This document shows positions 39,096 to 49,176 of a stretch of 64,000 nt of DNA, in pieces; within the stretch, counting starts at the first letter, position 1; each line of letters opens with the position of its first letter. The DNA lies in assembly GCA_025351405.1 (NCBI GenBank), contig JANXVZ010000024.1:30702-94701 (forward strand), written 5' to 3'. The position numbers and the translations under genes are program-made. Under the pieces are notes generated by a model. The model searched no databases and was not told the origin of the DNA. It saw nothing but the letters and a program-made list of their open reading frames with translations. The stretch is from Sphingomonadales bacterium. GTDB lineage: Bacteria; Pseudomonadota; Alphaproteobacteria; Sphingomonadales; Sphingomonadaceae.

Positions 39096-40078
39096 CGGAA
39101 CTTGCTCCACTTTGTCAGCAGCGCCAGCGCCGCGCCCGATTCAAGCGCGGCGCGCGCCTTGTCGCCGGCAGCCATCCAGCCAAGCGCCGGATCGGCGACG
39201 CGCAGCGCCGCGGCGGAATTGACGACAACGATATCGTGATAGGCGCCCTTTGCCCCGGCCAGCAATGCCCGCAGCGCATCGGCATTGTGGCGCGGGTCAC
39301 CGCCCGCCAGCGCCGAAGCCGGATGTTCGCCCCCACCGGCGATGGTGGGGGCAATCCCCGTTACCGAAACCTGGGCATCGCGCACGCTTGCCACGATGCT
39401 GGGGGCCGAAACCGCTATTTCGTCAAAGCCGTCGCCATGCGCCACCATGGCGCTGCTGGAGCCGAGCCGGTGCAACGCCTGTGCCAGTGGTTCGACCCAG
39501 TGCGGCGCATAGACGCCCACCAATTGCCGCCGCACGCCTGCCGGATTGGCCAAGGGCCCCAGCAGGTTGAAGATCGTGCGCCGCCCGAGCGCGCGACGCA
39601 CCGGCGCGACGCGTGCCATCACCGGATGATGGCGCGCGGCGTGGAGGAAGGTGATGCCGATGCTGTCGAGACACGCACCGAGGCGCTCCAGCGGCAATTC
39701 GGGCACGCCGAGCTCTGCCAGCACATCGGCCGCGCCGCTTTTGGAGGATGCCGAGCGGTTGCCGTGCTTGGCGACCCGAACGCCGCACGCCGCCACGACC
39801 AGCGCCACGGCGGTCGAGATGTTGAGGCTGTGCAAGCCATCGCCGCCGGTGCCGCAGACGTCGATGGCATCGGCGGCCTCGAACGGCGTCAGGCAGCGCG
39901 CCCGCATGGCGCGCGCCGCCGCAACGATTTCGTCGACGGTCTCGCCGCGATCGGCCAACGCCAGCAGGAAGCGTGCGATTTCGGCGTCGTCGACGGCGCC
40001 GTCGAGGATGCGCGAAAAGGCGGTAGCCGCATCATCGGCATCGAGCGGCCGCAGTGCATCGGGCAGCACAGTCGCCAT
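39092..40078 (-). CDS. trpD: anthranilate phosphoribosyltransferase
   Basis: 328 residues. Couples anthranilate to phosphoribosyl pyrophosphate. Motifs: [52 protein letters not shown] (PRPP and anthranilate sites) and [21 protein letters not shown] junction with trpG upstream and TTGA junction with trpC downstream. Confidence 0.98.
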   Translation of the reverse strand: MATVLPDALRPLDADDAATAFSRILDGAVDDAEIARFLLALADRGETVDEIVAAARAMRARCLTPFEAADAIDVCGTGGDGLHSLNISTAVALVVAACGVRVAKHGNRSASSKSGAADVLAELGVPELPLERLGACLDSIGITFLHAARHHPVMARVAPVRRALGRRTIFNLLGPLANPAGVRRQLVGVYAPHWVEPLAQALHRLGSSSAMVAHGDGFDEIAVSAPSIVASVRDAQVSVTGIAPTIAGGGEHPASALAGGDPRHNADALRALLAGAKGAYHDIVVVNSAAALRVADPALGWMAAGDKARAALESGAALALLTKWSKFR

Positions 40079-40680
40079 CAGGCCGCCCGGGCGAGGCGGC
40101 GCGGCGTCAGCCCGGCCAGTGTCAGGAAATTGGCGAGCAGGGTATGGCCGTGTTCCGTGGCGATGCTTTCGGGGTGGAACTGGACGCCGTGCAGCGGCAA
40201 CTCGCGGTGATGCATCCCCATGATCAGGCCATCGGGGCTGCGCGCGTTGATGACGAGGGCAGCGGGGAGGTCGTCTTCCTGGACGGTGAGCGAATGATAG
40301 CGCGTCGCCTGATAGGGCGATGGCAGCCCGGCGAAGACCCCGGTGCCGTCATGGCTTATCGCCGACGTCTTGCCGTGCATCACCTGCGGCGCCCTGATGA
40401 CGGTGCCGCCGAATGCCTGGCCCAGCGCCTGGTGGCCGAGGCAGACGCCGAGCAGCGGCAGGCTGGCGGCAGCGGCAGCGGCGATGAGATCGAGGCAGAC
40501 CCCGGCTTCGTTGGGGGTGCACGGGCCGGGCGATAGCAGCACGGCCTGCGGCGCCATGGCCAGCGCCTCCGCGGCGGTGATCGCATCGTTGCGGACGACG
40601 TTGGTCTCCACCCCGAGTTCGAGGAGATAATGCACCAGGTTAAAGGTGAAGCTGTCGTAATTGTCGATGACGAGGATCAT
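40078..40680 (-). CDS. trpG: anthranilate synthase glutamine amidotransferase component
   Basis: 200 residues; class I glutamine amidotransferase that feeds ammonia to TrpE, and probably also to PabB. Starts [19 protein letters not shown]; catalytic Cys80 in GVCLGHQ, oxyanion motif [13 protein letters not shown], His-Glu of the triad in GVQFHPES. It is separated from trpE by a DUF427 gene and a GNAT gene, all on one strand. Confidence 0.96.
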   Translation of the reverse strand: MILVIDNYDSFTFNLVHYLLELGVETNVVRNDAITAAEALAMAPQAVLLSPGPCTPNEAGVCLDLIAAAAAASLPLLGVCLGHQALGQAFGGTVIRAPQVMHGKTSAISHDGTGVFAGLPSPYQATRYHSLTVQEDDLPAALVINARSPDGLIMGMHHRELPLHGVQFHPESIATEHGHTLLANFLTLAGLTPRRLARAA

Positions 40681-40729
40681 GGCATGTCTGTAGCGTGCGC
40701 CGCGTGCCGCGTCATCTGCCGCGGCCGCG

Positions 40730-41296
40730 CTATGGCGTCACCACCCCTTGCGCCGCGAGCGGACCGCGGGAAAAAACGTCGCGATCGATGGCGTAGATGA
40801 CATGGCGCACAACGGTCCCGGCCAGCTCGGCCTCATGGCTGCGGTCGGTGAGCGTGGCGCCGATCTTTTCCATGGCGCGGCGGGAGCGCAGGTTGCCGTC
40901 GCCGACAAGGAAGATGACGCGGTCGAACATCGCCAAGGCATGGCCGACCATCAGCGCTTTCATCGCCGCGTTGACCCGGCCGCCCCAATGGCTGCGCGCC
41001 AGGAACGTCCAGCCGATCTCGATTTCACCGGGTTCGGCGCGGCTGCGATCATAGCGTGATGACCCGATGATGGCGCCATCGGCAGGGTCGGTTGCAACCA
41101 GTGCACCGCCGCTGGCCAGCCCTTCATCGAAAAAGCGGCGGAATACCGCCTCCTGCCAGCGATCATGCGCCGGATGCGCGGCCCATAGCAACGGGTCGCG
41201 GGCCACGTCGAACAGCGCCGGCCAGTCGCTGGCGGCGAGCGGGCGCAAGCCGACGACAGGCCCGGCCAGAGTCGGCTGGAGGTCGATCTCCGCCAT
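40730..41296 (-). CDS. GNAT-family N-acetyltransferase
   Basis: 188 residues, RimJ/RimL-like: [38 protein letters not shown] at the start, [10 protein letters not shown] and [31 protein letters not shown] for the acetyl-CoA site, then [19 protein letters not shown], a typical GNAT C-terminal block. It would acetylate a small molecule or protein terminus. It starts 3 bp before the DUF427 stop, and trpG begins 49 bp after its own stop, so it sits within the tryptophan operon. Confidence 0.85.
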   Translation of the reverse strand: MAEIDLQPTLAGPVVGLRPLAASDWPALFDVARDPLLWAAHPAHDRWQEAVFRRFFDEGLASGGALVATDPADGAIIGSSRYDRSRAEPGEIEIGWTFLARSHWGGRVNAAMKALMVGHALAMFDRVIFLVGDGNLRSRRAMEKIGATLTDRSHEAELAGTVVRHVIYAIDRDVFSRGPLAAQGVVTP

Positions 41297-41299
41297 GCT

Positions 41300-41581
41300 T
41301 CAGGCGACCTTAACGCCTTTCCAGAACGCCACGCGGCCCTTGATTTCGGCGGCGGCGTCCTTGGGCTCGGCATAATACCAGGCGGCGTCCTTGTTTTCGG
41401 CACCGCCGGCAACGACGCTGTAGTAATTGGCGGTGCCCTTCCAGCCGCAGACCGTCGTCGTGCTGCTCGGCTTCAGCAACGCCGCATCGATCGCCGAAAG
41501 CGGGAAATAATGGTTTCCCTCGACGACGACGGTGTCGGTGGTATCGGCGATGGTGACACCGTTCCAGATTGCCTTGACCAT
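41300..41581 (-). CDS. DUF427 family protein
   Basis: 93 residues. KAIWNGVTIADTTDTVVVEGNHYFPLSAID, then TVCGWKGTANYYSVVAGGAENKDAAWYYAEP and KGRVAFWKGV: the complete short DUF427 beta fold, with the conserved Trp-Lys-Gly-x-Ala-x-Tyr-Tyr block. No reaction is established for the family to my knowledge. Located 11 bp downstream of trpE. Confidence 0.9.
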   Translation of the reverse strand: MVKAIWNGVTIADTTDTVVVEGNHYFPLSAIDAALLKPSSTTTVCGWKGTANYYSVVAGGAENKDAAWYYAEPKDAAAEIKGRVAFWKGVKVA

Positions 41582-41592
41582 TTCTGTAGCTC

Positions 41593-43122
41593 CTATTGTC
41601 CGAAACGTGGTTCTGCCGCCGCCCGCAAGGCTTCGCGTGCCGCTGCCATCAACGCCCCGGCCTTGGCTTCGCACTCGCGCTGTTCATAGGCGGCGATACT
41701 GTCGGCAACGATGCCGGCACCGGCCTGGACGTGCATGACGCCATCCTTGACCACGGCGGTGCGCAGCACGATGCACGAATCCATCGCGCCGTCGGGGGAA
41801 AAATAACCGACACCGCCAGCATAGGCGCCCCGCGCCTCGGGCTCCAGTTCGGCGATGACCTGCATGGCGCGGACCTTTGGCGCGCCGCTGACGGTCCCGG
41901 CTGGAAAGCCGGCGAGCAGCGCGTCGATGGCATCGTGTCCAGGCGCCAGCCGGGCGCGGACGTTGGAGACGATGTGCATGACATGGCTGTAGAATTCGAC
42001 CCCGGCACGATCGGTGACGGTGACCGTGCCTGGCGCGGCGACCCGGCCGGCATCGTGGCGGCCGAGGTCGAGCAGCATCAGGTGTTCGGCCTGTTCCTTG
42101 GCATCGGCCAGCAGCGATGCCCGGTTTTCCGCATCCTCGACTGCGTCGCGCCCACGCGGCCGTGTGCCTGCTATCGGCCGGATGGTGACATCGCCATCGC
42201 GCACCCTGACAAGGATTTCCGGGCTGGAGCCGACCAGCGCAAACCCCGGCAAGTCGAGAAAATACAGGAAAGGCGACGGGTTGATGCGGCGCAGCGCCCG
42301 GTACAGATCGAACGGCGGCAGCGGAAAATCGACGCTGAAGCGTTGTGCCAGCACGACCTGGAAGATATCGCCGGCAAAGATGTATTCCTTGGCGCGCGCC
42401 ACCATTTCGGCATAGCGGTCGGCCCCGACGAGCGCCGTCGCGGCGCCGTCGGGCAGTGTCTCCGGCGCGGCGCGGCGCGGCGGCAACGGCAGGGCCAGCC
42501 GGGCCTGGACGGCCTCGATGCGCTCGACGGCGTCGTCCCAGCGATTGGCCGCGCCGGCGCCATCCCCGGCAAACACCGGCGCGACGATGAACAGCTCGTC
42601 CTTCAACCGGTCGAACACCAGCAACAGTGTCGGCCGCACGAACACCATGTCGGGCAACCCGAGTGGCGAGGGTGCGTTGGCCGGAACGCTCGGCTCGACC
42701 AGCCGCACCGCTTCATAGCCGATATAGCCGACGAGGCAGGCGAGCGCCGGTGGCAACTCCGGCGGCACTTCGGCCCGGGCTTCGGCGACTGCAGCGCGCA
42801 GGGCGGCGAGCGCACCACCCGGCACCGGCACGAACGCGTCGCGATCGGCCTGCCAGTGGCGGTTGATCTCGGCATGGTCGCCGCTGGCGCGCCAGACAAG
42901 GTCCGGGTCAAGCCCCAGAAGGGAGTAACGCCCGCGTACCTGGCCGCCCTCGACCGATTCGAGCAGGAAACTGCCGCTTTCGGGTACCCCCAGCCGCAGC
43001 ATCGCCGACACCGGGGTTTCCGTGTCGGCGACAATGCGAGTCCACACGAGTTGCGACCGACCCGCCGCCAGCCCGCTGGCAAAGCTCGCCTTGTCGGGGG
43101 AAATGGCGCCAAAATCGGGCAT
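41593..43122 (-). CDS. trpE: anthranilate synthase component I
   Basis: 509 residues. Chorismate to anthranilate with TrpG. N-terminal regulatory domain has LLESVEGGQVRGRYSLLG, containing the LLES tryptophan-binding motif, so feedback inhibition is expected. Chorismate-binding domain: IRPIAGTRPRGRD, LVGSSPEILVRV, GAPKVRAMQVIAELEPEARGAYAGGVGYFSPDG. The gap to the upstream ppiD is 10 bp, and I see no leader peptide or attenuator in front of trpE. Confidence 0.97.
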   Translation of the reverse strand: MPDFGAISPDKASFASGLAAGRSQLVWTRIVADTETPVSAMLRLGVPESGSFLLESVEGGQVRGRYSLLGLDPDLVWRASGDHAEINRHWQADRDAFVPVPGGALAALRAAVAEARAEVPPELPPALACLVGYIGYEAVRLVEPSVPANAPSPLGLPDMVFVRPTLLLVFDRLKDELFIVAPVFAGDGAGAANRWDDAVERIEAVQARLALPLPPRRAAPETLPDGAATALVGADRYAEMVARAKEYIFAGDIFQVVLAQRFSVDFPLPPFDLYRALRRINPSPFLYFLDLPGFALVGSSPEILVRVRDGDVTIRPIAGTRPRGRDAVEDAENRASLLADAKEQAEHLMLLDLGRHDAGRVAAPGTVTVTDRAGVEFYSHVMHIVSNVRARLAPGHDAIDALLAGFPAGTVSGAPKVRAMQVIAELEPEARGAYAGGVGYFSPDGAMDSCIVLRTAVVKDGVMHVQAGAGIVADSIAAYEQRECEAKAGALMAAAREALRAAAEPRFGQ

Positions 43123-43132
43123 GGCGCGCGGC

Positions 43133-45028
43133 TTAATTGTCCAGGCCGCTCAGGCGCCGGGTCACGGCGGCGATCGTCGCGTCGTTGCGCTTGACCCCGA
43201 CGCTGCGTTCGGCGGCGGCGGCAAAGGCGGCGCCGAATTCATCGGGGAGCCCGGTGGCAAGTTCGCGGCGGCCGGCATCGACCAGACCGGGGACCGCCTT
43301 GGGGTCGCCGGGCGTGACGCTGTCGACATGGATGAGGACCCAGCCCTGCGGGCTCGGGAACGCCTTCATCGCCCCGGCCGGCAGTGCCAGAAAGGCAGTG
43401 ACGACCTGCGGCACATTCTGCTGGCGGGTGATGTCGATGCGGCGACCGGCCAGCGGCTGCGGTGCCGGCAACCCCTGGGCCGCCAGCGCGACGGTGAAGT
43501 CCTTGCCGGCCCTTACGGCGGCGACAACGGCATCGGCCCGCGCCTTGGCGCTGCGCATTGCCTTGTCCTGCGCGGCGCCGGCGGCGACCGCCGCCCGCAC
43601 ATCGGCAAGTGGCTGCGGTGCGGGTGCCAGCACCTGCGTCGTTTCGATGGCGACGAGCTTGCCGCCGCCAAGATCCTCGACCGCCGCGCCGTCATCCGGT
43701 TCATGCCGAAATGCCTTGGCGGCGATGGCGGGCAGGTCGGCGCTGGCGGGGCTGGCGCCGGGTGCCACGACACCCTGTATTGTCACCGGGGGCTGGCTGA
43801 CCAGCACGAGGCCGGTCGCCTTGGCGAGATCGGCAAAGCCTTTGCCGGCATCGACGCCGTCTTCGATCCTGGCGACGATATCGGCAACCGCCTGGTCGGT
43901 GCGCTGCTTCTTCAGTTCGGCTTCGATCGCGGGGCGGGCCTGCGCCAGCGTCTTGCCGGCGCTGCCGAGCGCTTCGACCTTGACGACGTGCCAGCCGAAA
44001 TCGGACTTGATCGGCGCGCTGATGCCGCCGACGGGGAGCGCGAACGCCGCCTTGGCGACATCGGCATTGGTAGCGGCCCCGAACTGCGCCTGGCTCTGGT
44101 CGCCGAGCGCAATGTCCGTGTCGGCAAAGCCGGCAAGGCGCTTGGCTGCGGCGGCAAAGCCTTCGCTGCGCGCCGCGTCGGCAATCGCCTTGGCCTTGGC
44201 TTCATCGGGGACGACGACCTGTGCCAGCTTGCGCGTGGCGGCCGCGCCGTACTTCGCCGGATCCTTGGCAAAGGCAGCGGCAATGTCGGCGTCGCTGATG
44301 GTCACCCCGGCTGCAATCGTGTCGCGATCGACGCGGGCATACCGAAAGGCCCGGCGCTCCGGCAGGGTGAACTTGAGCGTGTTTGCGGCATAATAGCTGG
44401 CGATTTCGGCATCGCTGGGCAGCGTTGGCTGGCCGAGCGGCACAATCGCCACGCCGCCCCGGTGTGCGTCGACAAGCAGCCGCGCATAGGGTTCGGCCAT
44501 GCCGGCAGGGACGCCGAGTGCGGCGGTGACCGGCACGATCAACTGGCGGCGGAGAATATCGCCGGCGATACCTTCGTGCAGCTCGCGGTCGCTCAGGCGC
44601 TGTTGGCCGATGACGCGGCGATAGGTGGCATCGTCGAACTTGCCGGCAACCTGGAATGCCTCGATGCCGCCGATGACACCGCCGATGGCACGGTCACTGG
44701 CGCCAAGTCCGGCTTCATGGGCCAGTGCTTCGAGTGCGGTCTGGCCGATCAGCTGGTTGGCGACGGCGGGAACGGCGCCTTCGCGCGCCAGCTGCACCTG
44801 GCTGACGCTGGGGTTCTGCTGGCGGGCGTTGCGCATGACGCGATCGAAGGCGGCGAGCAGGTCGGGCTCGGATATGGTCTTGCCGCCGACCTTGGCGACC
44901 GAACCCTTGGGAGCGGAGCCGCCACCGAAGGGGTCGCCGATGCCGGTGACGGCGAAGGCGATGAGCAATACGCCCAGCAGAATCAGCACCGGCAGGCTGG
45001 TCAGCGTCTTGCGAATGAATGCGAGCAT
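43133..45028 (-). CDS. ppiD: peptidylprolyl isomerase / periplasmic chaperone PpiD-like
   Basis: 631 residues from ATG at 45028. Short cytoplasmic N-terminus, one membrane anchor (about 9-29, [24 protein letters not shown]), then a SurA-like chaperone region ([22 protein letters not shown]...) and a parvulin-type domain around residues 255-350 ([22 protein letters not shown]...[44 protein letters not shown]). It helps proteins leaving the Sec translocon. Head of the array that contains the trp genes; divergent from tpiA. Confidence 0.9.
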   Translation of the reverse strand: MLAFIRKTLTSLPVLILLGVLLIAFAVTGIGDPFGGGSAPKGSVAKVGGKTISEPDLLAAFDRVMRNARQQNPSVSQVQLAREGAVPAVANQLIGQTALEALAHEAGLGASDRAIGGVIGGIEAFQVAGKFDDATYRRVIGQQRLSDRELHEGIAGDILRRQLIVPVTAALGVPAGMAEPYARLLVDAHRGGVAIVPLGQPTLPSDAEIASYYAANTLKFTLPERRAFRYARVDRDTIAAGVTISDADIAAAFAKDPAKYGAAATRKLAQVVVPDEAKAKAIADAARSEGFAAAAKRLAGFADTDIALGDQSQAQFGAATNADVAKAAFALPVGGISAPIKSDFGWHVVKVEALGSAGKTLAQARPAIEAELKKQRTDQAVADIVARIEDGVDAGKGFADLAKATGLVLVSQPPVTIQGVVAPGASPASADLPAIAAKAFRHEPDDGAAVEDLGGGKLVAIETTQVLAPAPQPLADVRAAVAAGAAQDKAMRSAKARADAVVAAVRAGKDFTVALAAQGLPAPQPLAGRRIDITRQQNVPQVVTAFLALPAGAMKAFPSPQGWVLIHVDSVTPGDPKAVPGLVDAGRRELATGLPDEFGAAFAAAAERSVGVKRNDATIAAVTRRLSGLDN

Positions 45029-45137
45029 GAAAATCCCGAAACGGCGAATGGCTGCGAAGGCAGCGAAGCGCGCGGTTGTAACGATGGCGATGGCTTGCCA
45101 CAAGGCGCTGCGCCGCGCCTTGATGGGAAGCATTTCG

Positions 45138-45872
45138 ATGACCAAACGCCTTGTTGTCGGCAACTGGAAAATGAACGGCGTTACGGCCTCGCTGGGTGAA
45201 ATCGCCGGGATGGATGCTTTGGCGGGGGTGGATCTGTGGGTCGCGCCGCCGTTCACCCTCGTCGGCGGGGCCGTCGCGGTTGCACGCGACGGCGTCCGCA
45301 TCGGTGGGCAGGACTGCCACCACGCCGTTTCGGGCGCCCATACCGGCTGCATATCGGCAGCGATGCTTGCCGATCTTGGCGCGGCCTTTGTCATTGTCGG
45401 GCACAGCGAGCGCCGCAGTGACCAGGGCGAGACCGATGCCGAGGTCCGCGCCAAGGTGCTTGCGGCGCGCGCGGCGGGGCTCGACGTCATCGTCTGCGTC
45501 GGCGAATCCGAGGCGCAGCGCGATGCCGGTACCGCCGAGGCCGTGGTCGATGGACAACTCGGCGGGTCGTTGCCCGGCACTGCCGACGGCCTCGTCATCG
45601 CCTATGAACCCGTTTGGGCGATCGGCACCGGGCGCACGCCATCGTCCGCCGAGGTCTCGGCCATGCACAGCTTCATCCGCACACGCCTGCTGGCGCTTTT
45701 CGGCGCCGCCGGGCAGGGCATCGCCATCCTCTATGGTGGCTCGGTCAAGCCCGACAATGCGGCGGTTCTGCTTGGCCAGGCCGATGTCGGCGGGGCGCTG
45801 GTCGGCGGCGCCAGCCTGACGGCGGCAAGCTTCCTTGCCATCGCGGCGGCGGCGAATCCCTCGCCAGGCTGA
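45138..45872 (+). CDS. tpiA: triosephosphate isomerase
   Basis: 244 residues from ATG at 45138, with GGGAAG at 45125-45130; an ATG at 45123 would add MGSIS. Catalytic Lys11 (GNWKMNG), His89 (VGHSERR) and Glu157 ([11 protein letters not shown]); phosphate-binding [11 protein letters not shown] and [10 protein letters not shown] near the end. Interconverts dihydroxyacetone phosphate and glyceraldehyde 3-phosphate. Divergent from ppiD across a 109-bp spacer. Confidence 0.98.
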   Translation: MTKRLVVGNWKMNGVTASLGEIAGMDALAGVDLWVAPPFTLVGGAVAVARDGVRIGGQDCHHAVSGAHTGCISAAMLADLGAAFVIVGHSERRSDQGETDAEVRAKVLAARAAGLDVIVCVGESEAQRDAGTAEAVVDGQLGGSLPGTADGLVIAYEPVWAIGTGRTPSSAEVSAMHSFIRTRLLALFGAAGQGIAILYGGSVKPDNAAVLLGQADVGGALVGGASLTAASFLAIAAAANPSPG

Positions 45873-45914
45873 CGCTCCCCGCCTATGCTGCGGCAAATCA
45901 GGGGGAGACGCCGG

Positions 45915-46664
45915 ATGCTGCCGATCGGGATTGCCCTGCTGCTGGTCTCCGCCAGCGCCGCTTCGCCAGCACCCGGGTCGCCGTTGCCTGGCGTGGCGCC
46001 GCCGGTTGCCACGCCCGCCAAGCTCGATGATGCACTGCAGCGCGAACAACTGGGCCATGCCGATGCGATGATCCGCAAGGGCCAGCAGCGCCAGGCGATC
46101 GACCAGTATCTCGACCCGGTGATCGCGCGCTACGAGGCGGCCTATGGGCACGAAAAGCGCACCATTCTCGCGGCGCGGTCGACCGCGGAGACCATGCTTT
46201 ACCTTGTGACCGCCGCTGGCGAACAGCATGATGCCATGGTGATCGGCCCGGAATGGGGCGATGCACTCTACATGAAGGGTTTTGCGCTGATCGACCTCGG
46301 CGATCGCGCCGGTGCCAGGCTGGTGTTTGAAAAGGCCATTGCGCTGTCACCGCAAAATGCCCGCTACCGGTCCGAACTGGGCAATATCTATCAGCTCGAA
46401 AGGGCCTGGCCCCAGGCGCTGGCGACCTTCCAGGCGGCGATTTCGGCAGCGGCGGTGTCGCCGGAGGCGGTCCGGATGACGGAATTGACCCGTGCCATGC
46501 GCGGCGCCGGGTTTGCGCTGACCGAGCTTGGCCGTCTCGACGAATCCGAAGCACTGTATCGCAAGTGCGTGACGCTCGATCCCGCCGACAAGATGGCGCA
46601 AGCCGAATTGCTGTATATTGCCGGGTTGCGCGCCCGGGGCGGCAAGCCGGTGCCGACGGGTTAG
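45915..46664 (+). CDS. secreted TPR-repeat protein
   Basis: 249 residues from ATG at 45915 with GGGGGAG at 45901-45907. Signal peptide MLPIGIALLLVSASAASPAP. Then helical pairs of TPR type, the clearest being ALYMKGFALIDLGDRAGARLVFEKAIALSPQNARYRSELGNIYQLERAWPQALATFQAAI and GAGFALTELGRLDESEALYRKCVTLDPADKMAQAELLYI. Probably a periplasmic scaffold; partner unknown. Between tpiA and secG on the same strand. Confidence 0.8.
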   Translation: MLPIGIALLLVSASAASPAPGSPLPGVAPPVATPAKLDDALQREQLGHADAMIRKGQQRQAIDQYLDPVIARYEAAYGHEKRTILAARSTAETMLYLVTAAGEQHDAMVIGPEWGDALYMKGFALIDLGDRAGARLVFEKAIALSPQNARYRSELGNIYQLERAWPQALATFQAAISAAAVSPEAVRMTELTRAMRGAGFALTELGRLDESEALYRKCVTLDPADKMAQAELLYIAGLRARGGKPVPTG

Positions 46665-46746
46665 CCGCCGTTCATTTCGCGCCGGTTGCCCTTCCGGGCT
46701 GGCGTCGCTACATCGCGCGATTGTTCCGCCGCCTGAAAGTTCGTCC

Positions 46747-47151
46747 GTGACCACCTTCCTGCTTGTCGTCCACGCCCTTATCGCGATCGCGCTGGTCGCG
46801 GTCATCCTGCTGCAGCGCTCGGAAGGCGGCGGCCTCGGCATTGGTGGCGGCACCGGCGGCGGGTTGATGACGGCACGCGGCGCGGCCAACCTGCTCACCC
46901 GCGCGACGACGGTGCTGGCGGCGCTGTTCATCGCCAATTCGATCATCCTCGCGGTGCTGGCGGCCGGCACCAACAAGGTCAAGCCGATCGACACCAGCCT
47001 GGCACCGGTGACCAAAACCGTGACAAGCCCTGCGCCTGCGACCCCGCCTGCCGGCGTGCCGCTGGTGCCCGGCGCGCTGCCGGCGACTCCCGGCGGATCG
47101 ACGACAGCGCCCGCGGCGCCTGCAGAAGGCGGCGTGCCGCTGGCCAAGTAG
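46747..47151 (+). CDS. secG: protein-export membrane protein SecG
   Basis: 134 residues from GTG at 46747. Two membrane helices (about 3-22 and 55-77) around the conserved VILLQRSEGGGLGIGGGTGGGLMTARGAANLLTRAT loop of SecG, which cycles with SecA during translocation. The C-terminal 50 residues are a Pro/Ala/Thr-rich tail, common in alphaproteobacterial SecG. Position near tpiA and pyrG is the conserved one. Confidence 0.95.
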   Translation: MTTFLLVVHALIAIALVAVILLQRSEGGGLGIGGGTGGGLMTARGAANLLTRATTVLAALFIANSIILAVLAAGTNKVKPIDTSLAPVTKTVTSPAPATPPAGVPLVPGALPATPGGSTTAPAAPAEGGVPLAK

Positions 47152-47155
47152 CGCG

Positions 47156-48469
47156 ATGGCGGCAGACCGTCCGTCGCGTCCTTCGCAGGCGCGGCAGCTC
47201 ATCGGTGGTGCTGCCGGCAACCTTGTCGAATGGTTCGACTGGTATGCCTATTCGGCGTTCGGGCTGTACTTTGCCGCAAACTTCTTCCCCAAGGGCGATG
47301 CGCTGGCGCAACAGCTGAACACCGCCGGTGTGTTTGCCGTCGGTTTCCTCATGCGCCCGGTCGGTGGCTGGCTGCTCGGCCTCTATGCGGATCGCAACGG
47401 CCGCAAGGCGGCGCTGACCTTGTCGGTGACGATGATGTGCGCGGGTTCGCTGGCGATCGCCTGCGCGCCGACCTATGCGCTGGCGGGGGTCGGTGCGCCG
47501 ATACTGCTCGTGGTGGCGCGGCTGGTGCAGGGGCTTTCCGTCGGCGGCGAATATGGCGCCTCCGCCACCTTCATGAGCGAAGTGGCCGGCCCCCGGCATC
47601 GCGGCTTCCTCGCCAGCTTCCAGTATGTGACGCTCATCGGCGGCCAGTTGCTGGCGCTGGGGGTGCTGATCCTCTGCCAGGCGATGCTGACCGATGCGCA
47701 GTTGACCGCATGGGGCTGGCGCATCCCCTTTGTCATCGGCGCGCTGGCAGCGCTGGTGGCCTTTTGGCTGCGGCGTTCGCTGGTGGAAACCGAACAGTTT
47801 CTCGCAGTGTCGCCGCGCGACCATGGCAGCCTGATGACGCGGCTGATGGCGCATCCGCGGGCGTTGGCAACGGTGCTGGCGCTGACCGCCGGCGGCAGCC
47901 TGGCCTTTTACACCTTCACCACATACATGCAGAAATACCTCGTGCTTTCAGCGCATTGGACAAAATCGCAGGCGACTTCCACGGCGGCGCTGTCACTGGT
48001 CGTCTACATGGTGATGCAGCCGCTGTTCGGTGCGCTTTCGGACAGGATCGGTCGGCGGCCGCTGCTCATCGCCTTTGGCGTGCTGGGAACATTGCTGACC
48101 GTGCCGGTGATGACCGCGATCGGCGCGACGATCGACATGCGTGATGGCTTCCTGCTCATCGTCGCCGCCTTGACGGGCCTCAGCTGCTACACCGCCATTT
48201 CGGGCGTGGTGAAGGCCGAGATGTTTCCCGCCAGCATCCGCGCGCTCGGCGTCGGCCTGCCATATGGCATCGGCGTCGCGGTCTTCGGCGGCTCGGCGGA
48301 ATATGTCGCGCTGGCGTTCAAGGACGCCGGGGCGGAATCGGGCTTTTTCTGGTACGTCAGCATCATGTGCGCGGTGGCGCTGGTCGCAGCCATCAGCCTG
48401 CCCGATACAAGGGCCAACTCCAGGATCGATGACGACCGCGCCGTGCCGGACCCGGCAGCGGCCGGATGA
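47156..48469 (+). CDS. MFS transporter, metabolite:H+ symporter (MHS) family
   Basis: 437 residues, 12 predicted helices. GNLVEWFDWYAYSAFGLYFAANFFPKGD at helix 1 is the signature of the MHS group (alpha-ketoglutarate permease KgtP, proline/betaine ProP, shikimate ShiA). The RPVGGWLLGLYADRNGRKAAL loop 2-3 and ARLVQGLSVGGEYGASATFMSEV follow. A di- or tricarboxylate substrate is plausible, but sequence alone does not decide it. Starts 4 bp after secG. Confidence 0.88.
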   Translation: MAADRPSRPSQARQLIGGAAGNLVEWFDWYAYSAFGLYFAANFFPKGDALAQQLNTAGVFAVGFLMRPVGGWLLGLYADRNGRKAALTLSVTMMCAGSLAIACAPTYALAGVGAPILLVVARLVQGLSVGGEYGASATFMSEVAGPRHRGFLASFQYVTLIGGQLLALGVLILCQAMLTDAQLTAWGWRIPFVIGALAALVAFWLRRSLVETEQFLAVSPRDHGSLMTRLMAHPRALATVLALTAGGSLAFYTFTTYMQKYLVLSAHWTKSQATSTAALSLVVYMVMQPLFGALSDRIGRRPLLIAFGVLGTLLTVPVMTAIGATIDMRDGFLLIVAALTGLSCYTAISGVVKAEMFPASIRALGVGLPYGIGVAVFGGSAEYVALAFKDAGAESGFFWYVSIMCAVALVAAISLPDTRANSRIDDDRAVPDPAAAG

Positions 48470-48526
48470 ACGCGCGCTAACCAGCACATTCAGAACATGC
48501 TCACCCGGGCCATGCGCATATGGTCT

Positions 48527-48543
48527 CGTCCCGATGCGGGACG
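48527..48543 (+). terminator. hairpin CGTCCC-GATGC-GGGACG followed by GTTTCGTT
   Basis: A 6-bp perfect stem with a five-base loop and a partly T-rich run after it, 58 bp after the MFS gene and 20 bp before the next ATG. Candidate terminator, or a 5'-leader hairpin of the gene at 48563. Confidence 0.4.
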
Positions 48544-48562
48544 GTTTCGTTGGAGCACTGTC

Positions 48563-49036
48563 ATGAGGACAAACATCTTGGCGCTGTTGGCCGGTGCTGC
48601 AATCACCGCCGCAATGACTGCCGCAGCCCCCGCCGCGGCGCAAAGCTATCCGGCCTATGGCGGCGGCTATGGCCAGGGCGACTATCAGCGGCAATATCAG
48701 GACCAGTACCAGCGCGGCTATGACGACCAGCAGCACAGCCGCGCCGGCGGTTACGGTAATGTGGAGCGGCAATATCGCCAGATTGCCTACGGGATCCGTC
48801 ACGGGTTGGAGGACGGCAGCCTCGACCGCCGCCAGGCCGCGACCTTCTACCGAGATCTGCAGACGATCCGCTATCGCGCCGATGTCCAGCGCCAGCGCGG
48901 CTATTTCAATCCCGGCCAGACCCGTTATTCGTTGCTGCGCCTCCAGCAGCGCATCGGCGAAGCGCATGGTCGCGGCCATGAATGGCAGGATCGCCACGAC
49001 GGCGACTGGGACGATAACGACGGTTACCGCAGGTAG
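48563..49036 (+). CDS. small periplasmic protein, Tyr/Gln/Arg-rich
   Basis: 157 residues from ATG at 48563, with GGAG at 48552-48555. Signal peptide MRTNILALLAGAAITAAMTAAAPAAAQSYP, cleavage probably after AAA or AQ. A Gly/Tyr/Gln low-complexity stretch follows (YGGGYGQGDYQRQYQDQYQRGY), then a helical region with RQIAYGIRHGLEDGSLDRRQAATFYRDLQTIRYRADVQRQRG, and an Asp-rich tail. The helical part recalls small stress-type periplasmic proteins of sphingomonads. Function unknown. Confidence 0.75.
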   Translation: MRTNILALLAGAAITAAMTAAAPAAAQSYPAYGGGYGQGDYQRQYQDQYQRGYDDQQHSRAGGYGNVERQYRQIAYGIRHGLEDGSLDRRQAATFYRDLQTIRYRADVQRQRGYFNPGQTRYSLLRLQQRIGEAHGRGHEWQDRHDGDWDDNDGYRR

Positions 49037-49051
49037 GAACCGGTGACATCA

Positions 49052-49082
49052 GCCGGGGCGGGGCCTTGCGCCTCGCCCCGGC
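49052..49082 (+). terminator. strong GC-rich hairpin after the periplasmic-protein gene
   Basis: GCCGGGGCGGGG (49052-49063), loop CCTTGCG, CCTCGCCCCGGC (49071-49082): 12-bp stem with one mismatch, 15 bp after the stop. The T tract is absent, so it may act with Rho or as an RNA-stability element. Confidence 0.6.
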
Positions 49083-49089
49083 AATCGCG

Positions 49090-49098
49090 TTATCCACA
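49090..49098 (+). promoter_or_regulatory. perfect DnaA box TTATCCACA upstream of pyrG
   Basis: Exact consensus DnaA 9-mer, 78 bp before the pyrG ATG. A single site is not an origin; it may regulate pyrG or be chance. Confidence 0.45.
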
Positions 49099-49176
49099 AC
49101 GAATTTGCCGCACATACCGGCAATCTGCTGCAACCTCTGGCGCTGCATGGCCAATCCGGGCTAGGGCTTTTCTCCC

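Noticed and set aside
43123..43132. Trp attenuator or leader peptide before trpE
   Set aside because: Only 10 bp separate ppiD and trpE, with no Trp-codon run or alternative hairpins.
49090..49098. Replication origin, suggested by the DnaA box
   Set aside because: A single box without clustering, an AT-rich unwinding element, or dnaA/hemE/parA neighbours.
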